Source: Tenacibaculum jejuense
GTDB taxonomy: Bacteria; Bacteroidota; Bacteroidia; Flavobacteriales; Flavobacteriaceae
Direction of reading: 5' to 3'
Assembly (NCBI RefSeq): GCF_900198195.1
Contig: NZ_LT899436.1
Coordinates: forward strand, 2,881,001-2,945,000
DNA length: 64,000 nt
Position 1 is the first letter of the stretch. Every line of letters begins with the position of its first letter. Both the position numbers and the translations under genes were made by a program. Of the stretch, positions 17,677 through 24,739 are shown piece by piece. A model generated the notes under the pieces. The model searched no databases, was not told the origin of the DNA, and was given only the letters and a program-made list of their open reading frames with translations.

Positions 17677-18223
17677 TAACTGTATTTACTGTATAACATT
17701 TTTTTAAACCAATTAACCCGAAACGATCTCCATTTTTTGTTACGAAATTAGCTCTTATCCTTCCATCATCTCTCCACAATTGTTGTTTACCTTCTTCTTT
17801 TCCTTTTACAAAATGAAAAGCCTTCATTTGTTGACCGTTTTTATACCATTCATTTACTTCTCCGTTGTAAGCTCCTGTGGTATTGAAGTGGTATTCAAAT
17901 CTTTTATTTCCATTAGGCCACCAACCATTATGAATACCACTCTTTTTTCCCTTCGTATAAAATCGTTCTTCTATTTTTAAGGTATCATTTAAATACTTTA
18001 ATTCTTGTCCTTCCTTCTTTCCTCTTAAGTAATTAGAAATTGTTTTTAATCTATTTAAAGTATCGTATTTAGTTAATTTTCCTGAGTACAAGTTTTGCTT
18101 CAAAAAGAGTTCACCATTGACCAATTTAAAATCAGTTGTGTTAAAAACTTCTTCTTGATATTTAATTTCATCTTTTTTACAAGATAAAAACACTACAAAA
18201 ATTACTAAGAAAAATCTCTTCAT
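17660..18223 (-). CDS. MORN-repeat (YwqK-like) lipoprotein
   Basis: A 187-aa lipoprotein (VVFLSCKK, Cys15). It carries repeated short motifs of the MORN/YwqK type, for example YSGKLTKYD, LRGKKEGQELKYL, KGKKSGIHNGWWPNGNKRFE, YNGEVNEWYKNGQQ and VKGKEEGKQQLW. Proteins of this type are often labelled toxin-antitoxin YwqK antitoxins, but nothing here supports that role. It abuts the YHYH gene (0 bases) and overlaps the SCO gene by 17 bases, so all are translated from one message. Confidence 0.82.
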   Translation of the reverse strand: MKRFFLVIFVVFLSCKKDEIKYQEEVFNTTDFKLVNGELFLKQNLYSGKLTKYDTLNRLKTISNYLRGKKEGQELKYLNDTLKIEERFYTKGKKSGIHNGWWPNGNKRFEYHFNTTGAYNGEVNEWYKNGQQMKAFHFVKGKEEGKQQLWRDDGRIRANFVTKNGDRFGLIGLKKCYTVNTVNESYK

Positions 18224-18991
18224 TTATTGAGAAATGTTTCCTGGAGTACCGAAGTATCCATTTCCATTAATGTAAGGAGCTTCTGAAGTAACGTGGTAAT
18301 GATAAATTCCATTAGGAAAATCAGGAGTTACACCAACATGTCCGTGAAATTCATCTAAATCTGAATTTGTAACTGGACTTCCATTTTCTTCTGGTCCATA
18401 CACAGGAAAACCATCTGCTAATAATCCTAAAAAACCTGATTTCCCCAGAACACCAGTTAGAAAAGTTGGTTCTATATGATAATGATAATTTCCTCTTGCG
18501 TCTGGATGTCCTAAATATTGATCAAAAGAATCTATTTCATTAGTTAAAGGTTGGTTATTAGGACCAGCATATTGATTATAAAAGACAATTCCATTTACAG
18601 ATACACCTATAGGACCTAGAGGTGTTGCAGCATTACTTGAAGCTTCTTGTGGTTTTAAAGGAATTGTGAAAACTATATTCTGACTCTCAATTAAATTAGG
18701 ATTTTTTCTCCAATTAGGATTATCTCCATTATAAGCTTCATACATTGGATTTGTTTGTTCCCAATAAGGACTTCCATGATTTGGTAAATCATCGGTAGTA
18801 ATTTCAACAACATCTCCGTTTATTGCATAAGAAACACCTGGTACGTTATCAAATTTAGACAACACACTTGTTATATCATAAGTTTCTGAGGGTGTTGTAG
18901 GTGTATCTGGAGTATTATTGTCTTCGTCTGAAGAGCATGATACAAATAAAATTAAAAGACTACCTATTAAAGTTTTATATCTATTTCTCAT
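18224..18991 (-). CDS. YHYH-domain lipoprotein
   Basis: A 255-aa lipoprotein (LFVSCSSDE, lipid Cys19) with a Thr/Pro linker. The YHYH domain follows: GNYHYHIEPTFL at ~166-177 and GIYHYHVTSEAPY near the end, plus FHGHVGVTP. The repeated His motifs suggest metal binding (copper is often proposed), but the function is not established. It begins 2 bases after the sulfatase stop and abuts the MORN gene. Co-occurrence with an SCO protein supports a metal/redox theme. Confidence 0.9.
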   Translation of the reverse strand: MRNRYKTLIGSLLILFVSCSSDEDNNTPDTPTTPSETYDITSVLSKFDNVPGVSYAINGDVVEITTDDLPNHGSPYWEQTNPMYEAYNGDNPNWRKNPNLIESQNIVFTIPLKPQEASSNAATPLGPIGVSVNGIVFYNQYAGPNNQPLTNEIDSFDQYLGHPDARGNYHYHIEPTFLTGVLGKSGFLGLLADGFPVYGPEENGSPVTNSDLDEFHGHVGVTPDFPNGIYHYHVTSEAPYINGNGYFGTPGNISQ

Positions 18992-18993
18992 AA

Positions 18994-20319
18994 TTAATTC
19001 TTTATGTTATTAATTGCATTTTTTAATTCTATTAAAACAGCTTGTTCTGTTGTACTTAGAGAGGAATTATTCAATAAGTTATTCGTCTCAAAAAAATCAC
19101 TGGAAACATTGTAAAAAGCTTCTGTTCCATCGGAAAAAAGAATATATTTATAATTATCATTTCTTACTGTAATATCTTCTGAACCAGAATCTCTACCTAT
19201 TTCTGTATATCCATAATCTCTTACTTTGGTATCAGAATTATTAGAAACTATATCCCAAAAACTACGACTGTCATTAATTGTACTTACATTCACTCCAGCT
19301 ATATTTGCAATTGTGGCAAATAAATCGGTGGTATTTACTAATGCAGGTTCTGTTTCATTAAATCGATTTACATCTTTACCATATACAATCATAGGCACAT
19401 TTACACCTCCTTGGTAAACTGTTCCCTTAACTCTTCTACTTCTATATTCTTGAGCTACTTGATTTGGAGTTCCGTTATCTCCAATAAAAATGACAACTGT
19501 ATTATTTCTTTCTTCCTCTGACATGGAATTCAATAAGCGACCTATTTCAGAGTCCATCGCTTCTATCATTGCCATATAATATGGTTGCGGATTAGCATCT
19601 ATACTCGCTTCATCTGTTGGTAAATTTCCTTGAGAATGTAATTCGGTTGGTGGCAAATGAAAAGGTGTGTGAGGTGCATTGTAAGCTAGCCACAAAAACC
19701 ATGGATTATCTTGATCTTTAACCCAATCTATAGCTAAATCTGTGAATTTAGTTGTTGTATATTCTGTTGAGTTACTTTGAACTCCATTTTCAGTAAAAGT
19801 CCAATTCCAGTAAGAAGTAACAGCTCCATTCAATAAACCTGCATAATAATCTACGCCTAATTCGTTTGGATGATTAGCATCTCTTGATAAATGCCATTTA
19901 CCTATAACAGCATTTTGGTAACCAGCACCATTATCTTTTAAATATTTTTGAATTGAAGTTTCTGAATTAGACAATTCATCATCTACTTGCATTACTCTAG
20001 TTCTAAAACCGTATTTACCAGTTAAAATACTTGATCTAGTTGGAGTACAAGTTGGATAAGACCATAAATTTTCAAATCGAACTCCATTATTAATCATACT
20101 TTGAAGATTTGGCATATTAGGCTTAATACTTCCGACAGAATAACCTGGCGTTGCATCCAATCCCATATCATCGGCTATGATTAATAAAATATTAGGTTTT
20201 GTAGTTACTGGATTAGAATCAATTGGCGATTCTGTATCTACATTATCTTTACTACAAGAAGTAATCAGTACTAATAGTACTAATAGTACTAATAGTATTG
20301 GGGATAAAATCAATCTCAT
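18994..20319 (-). CDS. Sulfatase lipoprotein
   Basis: A 441-aa arylsulfatase-type hydrolase anchored as a lipoprotein (LITSCSKD, Cys22). Metal-binding DD is at 50-51 (IIADDMG). The formylglycine motif is CTPTRSSILTGKYG with Cys91. GDNGTPN supplies the second metal-site residues. Activity needs a formylglycine-generating enzyme, which is not in the window. The natural substrate is probably a sulfated polysaccharide or ester, but the sequence does not say which. It is the first gene of the YHYH/MORN/SCO operon. The signal peptide contains a perfect 9-bp tandem repeat (see 20269-20295). Confidence 0.93.
   Translation of the reverse strand: MRLILSPILLVLLVLLVLITSCSKDNVDTESPIDSNPVTTKPNILLIIADDMGLDATPGYSVGSIKPNMPNLQSMINNGVRFENLWSYPTCTPTRSSILTGKYGFRTRVMQVDDELSNSETSIQKYLKDNGAGYQNAVIGKWHLSRDANHPNELGVDYYAGLLNGAVTSYWNWTFTENGVQSNSTEYTTTKFTDLAIDWVKDQDNPWFLWLAYNAPHTPFHLPPTELHSQGNLPTDEASIDANPQPYYMAMIEAMDSEIGRLLNSMSEEERNNTVVIFIGDNGTPNQVAQEYRSRRVKGTVYQGGVNVPMIVYGKDVNRFNETEPALVNTTDLFATIANIAGVNVSTINDSRSFWDIVSNNSDTKVRDYGYTEIGRDSGSEDITVRNDNYKYILFSDGTEAFYNVSSDFFETNNLLNNSSLSTTEQAVLIELKNAINNIKN
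20269..20295 (-). repeat. 9-bp tandem repeat inside a signal peptide
   Basis: Three perfect copies of TACTAATAG (plus strand) encode repeated Leu-Leu-Val in the hydrophobic core of the sulfatase signal peptide. Because the unit is 9 bases, copy-number change would add or remove 3 hydrophobic residues without breaking the frame. Confidence 0.85.
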
Positions 20320-20385
20320 GTATCGTACTTTTATTTTTAGACCGTGAAGAATTAAAAAGGTTTAAAAATTCGCTAAATAATTTAC

Positions 20386-20431
20386 AAAAAAAAATCTAAT
20401 ATAACTGAATTTAAACATGTTATATTAGATT
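20386..20431 (-). terminator. Terminator of a small leftward gene
   Basis: A 13-bp perfect stem (AATCTAATATAAC and complement, 13-base loop) is followed on the minus strand by a T-run of about nine. It lies about 40 bases beyond the stop of the 42-aa ORF at 20471-20599. The rest of the 20320-20712 spacer shows no other feature. Confidence 0.7.
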
Positions 20432-20470
20432 AAAAATTGATTTATATGTTAGATTTTCTAGAAAAACAGA

Positions 20471-20599
20471 TTAATTTTTAAATCTAGTTTTATGGGAATT
20501 ACTCTTTACTTTAATATAGTTAGGTTTTAAATCTTTATTGTATCCTTCTGTTATAAAACCTATCAAACTATTTAAACTCTTCACTAAAAATTCTTTCAT
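20471..20599 (-). CDS. Small hypothetical protein (42 aa)
   Basis: A 43-codon ORF reading MKEFLVKSLNSLIGFITEGY, then a Lys-rich tail ending HKTRFKN. It is followed by a good minus-strand terminator at 20386-20431. An amphipathic or hydrophobic N-terminal helix and a basic tail are visible; no family is recognised. No clear promoter was found. Support comes from the start codon, the length in A/T-rich DNA and the terminator. Confidence 0.42.
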   Translation of the reverse strand: MKEFLVKSLNSLIGFITEGYNKDLKPNYIKVKSNSHKTRFKN

Positions 20600-20686
20600 G
20601 ACTGAGGGATTTAATTTTTTAACTTACACTATGTATGACACTTTCTTTTTCAAAAAGTCACTAACTATTTTAAAAATTAGTTTACG

Positions 20687-20694
20687 TATCTTTG
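20687..20694 (+). promoter_or_regulatory. Likely -7 element for the small Cys protein/sigma/Nramp operon
   Basis: TATCTTTG fits TAnnTTTG and lies 18 bases before the ATG at 20713. The -33 box is not clear at the expected spacing. Confidence 0.45.
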
Positions 20695-20712
20695 TAGCAC
20701 AAAAATATTTTT

Positions 20713-20916
20713 ATGAAATTAATTTTTTTAACAATAGGATTATTAGCTTTAGCATTCGGTGGAATTGCTATTAAGATTTGGGCAAAAAAAGATGGTGAAT
20801 TTGCTGGAACATGCGCAAGTCAAAATCCGATGTTGAACAAAACTGGTGAAGCATGTGGCTTTTGTGGTAAAACACCAGATCAATTTGATACTTGTAATGA
20901 ACCTCAACATCAATAA
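20713..20916 (+). CDS. Small membrane-anchored cysteine protein (67 aa)
   Basis: An N-terminal hydrophobic helix (MKLIFLTIGLLALAFGGIAI) is followed by a short soluble part with four cysteines at 34, 48, 51 and 61, including CGFCGK, a CxxC pair. Proteins like this are usually annotated only as membrane or secreted protein in Flavobacteriaceae. The CxxC suggests metal binding or redox activity. The stop at 20914-20916 is followed closely by the sigma-factor reading frame, so it probably heads a three-gene operon with the sigma factor and the Nramp-like transporter. Confidence 0.8.
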   Translation: MKLIFLTIGLLALAFGGIAIKIWAKKDGEFAGTCASQNPMLNKTGEACGFCGKTPDQFDTCNEPQHQ

Positions 20917-20997
20917 AAAAACAATCTCATAAAAAAGGAAATCCTTACACATATAGATCAAGCAAAAAAAGGCAATCAAGTTGCTTTCAATTACCTT

Positions 20998-21489
20998 TTG
21001 GATTTCTATTGGGGTAGTGTTTATGGTTATCAGTTAAAAAATACAGGTAACGAAAATGATGCAGAAGATATTACCATCCAAACTTTTGCAAAAGCTTTTA
21101 ACAAAATTCATCTTTACAACGAAGAGTATGAGTTTAATACTTGGTTAATAGCTATTTCTAAGAACTTATATCAAGATCTTATAAGAAAACGAAAATCATC
21201 AATTCAATTTAAAGCTTCTACAGCAGATGAAGATAAAATTTATGATATTGTTGATGACACACCTTCGCCTGAAGACAAAATTATAAAAGAACAAAATTTA
21301 GCTAAGCTTTTAAGAGATATAAAAAAGCTAAAACCTAAGTATCAAGAAGTAATCAACTTACGTTTTTTCCAGGAACTTTCTTACAAAGAAATCTCATCGC
21401 ATATTGATGAACCTATAAACAATGTTAAAGTAAAGCTCTTGAGAGCTAAGAAATTACTAGCAGAAATCATCAAAAAAAGTGATGTATGA
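20998..21489 (+). CDS. ECF-type RNA polymerase sigma factor
   Basis: The 163 residues from TTG 20998 cover sigma region 2 (DAEDITIQTFAKAFNKIHLY, TWLIAISKNLYQDLIRKRK) and region 4 (LKPKYQEVINLRFFQELSYK followed by EISSHIDEPINNVKVKLLRAKK). The open frame extends upstream from 20917. It reads IKKEILTHIDQAKKGNQVAF then NYLL, the usual start of region 2, but has no ATG, GTG or TTG there. The true start may be ATA 20929 or ATC 20941; 20998 is the conservative choice and truncates region 2. The stop overlaps the transporter start by 4 bases. No anti-sigma gene is adjacent. Confidence 0.88.
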   Translation: MDFYWGSVYGYQLKNTGNENDAEDITIQTFAKAFNKIHLYNEEYEFNTWLIAISKNLYQDLIRKRKSSIQFKASTADEDKIYDIVDDTPSPEDKIIKEQNLAKLLRDIKKLKPKYQEVINLRFFQELSYKEISSHIDEPINNVKVKLLRAKKLLAEIIKKSDV

Positions 21490-22712
21490 AAAAGTCGATA
21501 CTAAATGTACTTGGTCCAGGATTACTTTTTGCTGGAGCTGCAATTGGAGTATCACATTTAGTACAAGCAACAAGAGCTGGCGCTGATTATGGTCTTGGAT
21601 TATTATGGGCTATAATAGTAGTTCACCTTTTTAAATATCCATTTTTTAGATTCGGTCCACAATACGCTTCCGCAACAGGTGAAAGTTTACTAGATGGTTA
21701 TAAGAAGCTAGGAAAACCTTATTTAATATTATATATGGTTGTAAATTTTGTAACCATGTTTACTATTCAAGCAGCAGTGACTATAGTAACTGCCGGATTA
21801 GCTAGTCAACTTTTTGGTATTACTCATAATTTAGTTTATTGGTCTTACATACTCTTAATTGTAATTATTATCATTTTATTATTTGGTAAATATTCGTTCT
21901 TAGATAAATTTATTAAATACATTATTTTATTTCTCACCATTAGCACATTACTCGCTGTAAGTATTGCTTTTTTAAAAAATGAATCTAACTATTCTTTTCA
22001 ACAAATATTACCTAAAAACGCCCTAGAAATAAGTTTTTTAATCGCTTTTTTAGGTTGGATGCCAGCTCCATTGGATATTTCTATATGGCATTCACTTTGG
22101 TCTGTTGAAAAAAGCAAAACAACTTCAGAAAAAATTACAGTTAAAAAATCAATTTTTGATTTTAACGTTGGATACTTAGGAACTTTATTTTTAGGAATCT
22201 GTTTTATTTTACTTGGAACTTTGGTCATGTTTAACACAGGAGAAACTTTTTCTTCTAGTGGAGGAAAATTTGCTATTCAGTTAATAGATTTATATACTAA
22301 AAATCTAGGAAATTATTCTAAAATAATTATTGGTATAGCAGCTTTTACAACTATGTTTAGTACTACTATTACAACATTAGATGCTTCACCAAGAGCGATG
22401 AGTAAAAGTGCTGAGTTATTTGGTTTCAAAAAATTTAATTATTGGTTCTGGATACTTTTTCTACTAATTGGTACTTGCATTATTTTAACTTTCTTTAAAA
22501 GTAGCATGCTTACCTTAGTAAAAATAGCTACAATCTTCTCTTTTTTAACAGCTCCTATATTTGCTTTTCTTAATTTTAAATTGATTACGAGTTCCCATAC
22601 TCCAAAAACATCTCAACCTAATTTATTCTTAAAAATTGTTAGTATTTTAGGTTTTATCTTCCTTTTATCGTTCAGTTTATGGTATTTAAAAACCTTTATT
22701 ACAAGCTATTAA
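21486..22712 (+). CDS. Nramp-related transporter lacking the usual metal-site residues
   Basis: A 408-aa integral membrane protein with about 11 transmembrane helices and Nramp family layout. It starts LGPGLLFAGAAIGVSHLVQA, followed by TRAGADYGLGLLWAI. In canonical Nramp, TM1 carries DPGN and TM6 carries MPH; here the equivalents read AIGVSH and GWMPAPLD, so the Asp, Asn and His ligands are missing. It may therefore move a different substrate or use another site. It overlaps the ECF sigma gene by 4 bases and ends the small operon. The family call is firm; the substrate is unknown. Confidence 0.85.
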   Translation: MKKSILNVLGPGLLFAGAAIGVSHLVQATRAGADYGLGLLWAIIVVHLFKYPFFRFGPQYASATGESLLDGYKKLGKPYLILYMVVNFVTMFTIQAAVTIVTAGLASQLFGITHNLVYWSYILLIVIIIILLFGKYSFLDKFIKYIILFLTISTLLAVSIAFLKNESNYSFQQILPKNALEISFLIAFLGWMPAPLDISIWHSLWSVEKSKTTSEKITVKKSIFDFNVGYLGTLFLGICFILLGTLVMFNTGETFSSSGGKFAIQLIDLYTKNLGNYSKIIIGIAAFTTMFSTTITTLDASPRAMSKSAELFGFKKFNYWFWILFLLIGTCIILTFFKSSMLTLVKIATIFSFLTAPIFAFLNFKLITSSHTPKTSQPNLFLKIVSILGFIFLLSFSLWYLKTFITSY

Positions 22713-22830
22713 CCTGGTTTGTTTTTATTTTTTCTTAAAAAATTTAAAAAAAAACGGAAAAAAAATTAAATTAGCATGCTTTTTGATTTATTTCTATCGG
22801 AGCAAATAAAACCCCAATATTTAAAAACAA

Positions 22831-23277
22831 ATGAAAAACGTTATTATTAAAGCAGTTTTATTATTAACTGTTCTATTATCCGTTCATAATTCTTTTTCTC
22901 AAGGAGAAGATTTTAAAAATGCTTTGAATACAAAAGATTTGCATTTCACGGGTGTGTTACAACAGCAAAATGGGAAATTCCGTTACGATTATCACGACAT
23001 TTATGAGAAAGACTCTCTAGCTAAAGATCTTCAAGCTAGTGGTTATCATGGAGGTGGTCCTTCTTGGTTAGGAATTATTTATGGTGCATTTAAAGTTGGA
23101 GGAAGCGATTTAATTGATGGTTTAGAAATGAATGTAGAAGTTAGCGGTATTACTTTTTGGAGCCCTAATAGAGATGATTTAGAAAAGATTGGAAGAATTG
23201 TATCGCTTGTAAAAACTAACGACGGTGCACTACAAATGGCTATTGATAAAGCAACTGAACTAGATATTATGCAATAA
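22831..23277 (+). CDS. Exported protein of unknown function, possibly Imm51-like
   Basis: A 148-aa protein with a signal peptide (cleavage near NSFSQ, residue ~24). The mature part contains GYHGGGPSWLGIIYGAF, ISGITFWSPNRD-type beta segments and DDLEKIGRIVSLVKTNDGAL. The spacing of Gly-x-Gly-x-Trp and the late Leu/Lys helix faintly recalls the Imm51 immunity-protein family, from memory only. No toxin gene is adjacent. It stands alone 42 bases before lipA. Treat as hypothetical. Confidence 0.7.
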   Translation: MKNVIIKAVLLLTVLLSVHNSFSQGEDFKNALNTKDLHFTGVLQQQNGKFRYDYHDIYEKDSLAKDLQASGYHGGGPSWLGIIYGAFKVGGSDLIDGLEMNVEVSGITFWSPNRDDLEKIGRIVSLVKTNDGALQMAIDKATELDIMQ

Positions 23278-23291
23278 CAAACATTTCTTCG

Positions 23292-23299
23292 TAAATTTG
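23292..23299 (+). promoter_or_regulatory. Likely -7 element for lipA
   Basis: TAAATTTG matches TAnnTTTG and lies 20 bases before the lipA ATG at 23320. No -33 box is seen at 19 bases. Confidence 0.4.
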
Positions 23300-23319
23300 T
23301 AATTCAAATTTATAATAGA

Positions 23320-24204
23320 ATGTCTGATAATTTAGCTACAACAATTACTAACCCACCTAGTGAGAGAGTAAAAAAACCAAAATGGTTACGTGTTAAATTA
23401 CCTGTGGGTAAAAAATACACAGAACTTCGTGGCTTAGTTGATAAATATAAACTTAATACAATATGTACAAGTGGTAGTTGTCCTAACATGGGAGAATGTT
23501 GGGGAGAAGGTACTGCTACATTTATGATTTTAGGGAACATCTGTACAAGATCTTGTGGGTTTTGTGGAGTAAAAACAGGAAGACCTGAAACGGTAGAATG
23601 GGATGAACCAGAAAAGGTAGCTCGTTCTATAAAAATCATGAATATTAAGCATGCTGTAATTACTTCTGTAGATCGTGATGATTTGAAAGATGGAGGCTCT
23701 ATAATTTGGGCTGAAACTGTACAAGCTATCAGAAGAGCAAATCCGAATACTACTTTAGAAACTTTAATTCCAGATTTTCAAGGGAATGAAAAACTAATTG
23801 ATCGTATTATAGAAGTTCACCCTGAAGTTGTTTCTCACAACATGGAAACCGTTCGTAGATTAACACGTGAAGTTAGAATTCAAGCAAAATATGATAGAAG
23901 TTTAGGAGTTTTAAAATACTTGAAGGAAAATGGAATGAGAACCAAATCAGGTATGATGCTTGGTTTGGGTGAAACTGAAGAGGAAGTAATACAAACTATG
24001 ACAGATTTAAGAAATGTTGGTTTAGATGTTATAACTATAGGGCAATATTTACAGCCTACCAAAAAACATTTACCTGTTAAAGAATTTATTACACCAGATC
24101 AGTTCAAAAAATATGAAGAACTTGGTAAAGAAATGGGCTTTATGTATGTAGAGAGTGGAGCTTTAGTACGTTCATCGTACAAGGCACATAAACATGCTAG
24201 CTAA
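23320..24204 (+). CDS. lipA: Lipoyl synthase
   Basis: LipA is a radical-SAM enzyme that inserts two sulfurs into octanoyl groups on lipoyl domains. The 294-aa protein has the auxiliary cluster motif [12 protein letters not shown] (Cys49, 54, 60) and the radical-SAM cluster CTRSCGFC (Cys75, 79, 82). The C-terminal family signature [16 protein letters not shown] is present, and the essential terminal serine lies in [12 protein letters not shown]. Length is normal. No lipB is next to it. Confidence 0.97.
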   Translation: MSDNLATTITNPPSERVKKPKWLRVKLPVGKKYTELRGLVDKYKLNTICTSGSCPNMGECWGEGTATFMILGNICTRSCGFCGVKTGRPETVEWDEPEKVARSIKIMNIKHAVITSVDRDDLKDGGSIIWAETVQAIRRANPNTTLETLIPDFQGNEKLIDRIIEVHPEVVSHNMETVRRLTREVRIQAKYDRSLGVLKYLKENGMRTKSGMMLGLGETEEEVIQTMTDLRNVGLDVITIGQYLQPTKKHLPVKEFITPDQFKKYEELGKEMGFMYVESGALVRSSYKAHKHAS

Positions 24205-24302
24205 TGTTTTATTGTGAATTCCTTAACAAAACAGTTTTTTAAAGTTAAAAAATTGTAAACTATAAAATAAAACAAAAAACTTACAGTTATAATTCATAAT
24301 TT

Positions 24303-24318
24303 TGGCACAGTAATTGAA
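24303..24318 (+). promoter_or_regulatory. Sigma-54-like -24/-12 element
   Basis: TGGCACAGTAATTGAA resembles the sigma-54 consensus TGGCACR-N4-TTGCW. The -24 GG is intact, but the -12 GC is GA. It is followed about 70 bases later by a factor-independent terminator with no ORF between, so it might drive a small RNA. Confidence 0.4.
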
Positions 24319-24324
24319 AACTAA

Positions 24325-24412
24325 TTATCGTGTAAACAATAATTGTTTTCATTGTGTAAATTATTTGAATTAGTTGATTAACAGAAGCCGTCTCATAGAG
24401 ATGGCTTTTGAT
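24325..24412 (+). ncRNA. Candidate small RNA between a sigma-54-like element and a terminator
   Basis: The sequence runs from about 12 bases past the -12-like element to the T-run of a hairpin terminator at 24385-24409 (AAGCCGTCT, 5-base loop, AGATGGCTT). It contains a small palindrome (AACAATAATTGTT) and no credible ORF. The terminator could instead serve lipA, which ends at 24204 without a terminator of its own. No Rfam family is recognised. Confidence 0.35.
24385..24412 (+). terminator. Terminator downstream of lipA / candidate small RNA
   Basis: Stem AAGCCGTCT with AGATGGCTT (one G-T pair), loop CATAG, followed by TTTT. Confidence 0.7.
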
Positions 24413-24442
24413 TTTTATAATACTTACATAAATACTTTGTTA

Positions 24443-24473
24443 CAAAAATAAAAAACCACCTTTCATAGGTGGC
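24443..24473 (-). terminator. Terminator of the leftward cysteine-synthase operon
   Basis: CCACCT-ttcat-AGGTGG (24456-24472), followed on the minus strand by TTTTTATTTTT. It is placed 29 bases beyond the 75-aa membrane protein gene. Confidence 0.75.
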
Positions 24474-24501
24474 TTTGATATATTCTCTATTGTTTTTTGA
24501 T

Positions 24502-24729
24502 TTAAAAACCTATTGTGAATATCATGTAAAGTAATAACGCTATAAGGATTAAAACAGTAAAATATAAAGTCTTCCTAAAGCTATTAAATACTCGTTTTTT
24601 GTAGAATTCAGTATCTTTAAGAAAAATATTAGCAATTACGACAAATATTGCCACAGGAGTGCTAAAAATCAATATAATAAATAAAAAACCAAATATCCCT
24701 TCTGGACTTCCACAAAATGGCTGAATCAT
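24502..24729 (-). CDS. Small two-helix membrane protein (75 aa)
   Basis: Two hydrophobic segments (IFGFLFIILIFSTPVAIFVV and LYFTVLILIALLLYMIFTI) flank a basic loop (FYKKRVFNSFRKT). It starts 10 bases after the stop of the cysteine-synthase-family gene on the same strand and is followed by a terminator, so it is probably a real operon member. No family recognised. Confidence 0.68.
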   Translation of the reverse strand: MIQPFCGSPEGIFGFLFIILIFSTPVAIFVVIANIFLKDTEFYKKRVFNSFRKTLYFTVLILIALLLYMIFTIGF

Positions 24730-24739
24730 TTATTAATCC

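Noticed and set aside
17660-18223. Antitoxin of a toxin-antitoxin pair (YwqK label)
   Set aside because: The protein is a lipoprotein in an operon of exported proteins with no toxin gene; the MORN repeats alone do not support that role.
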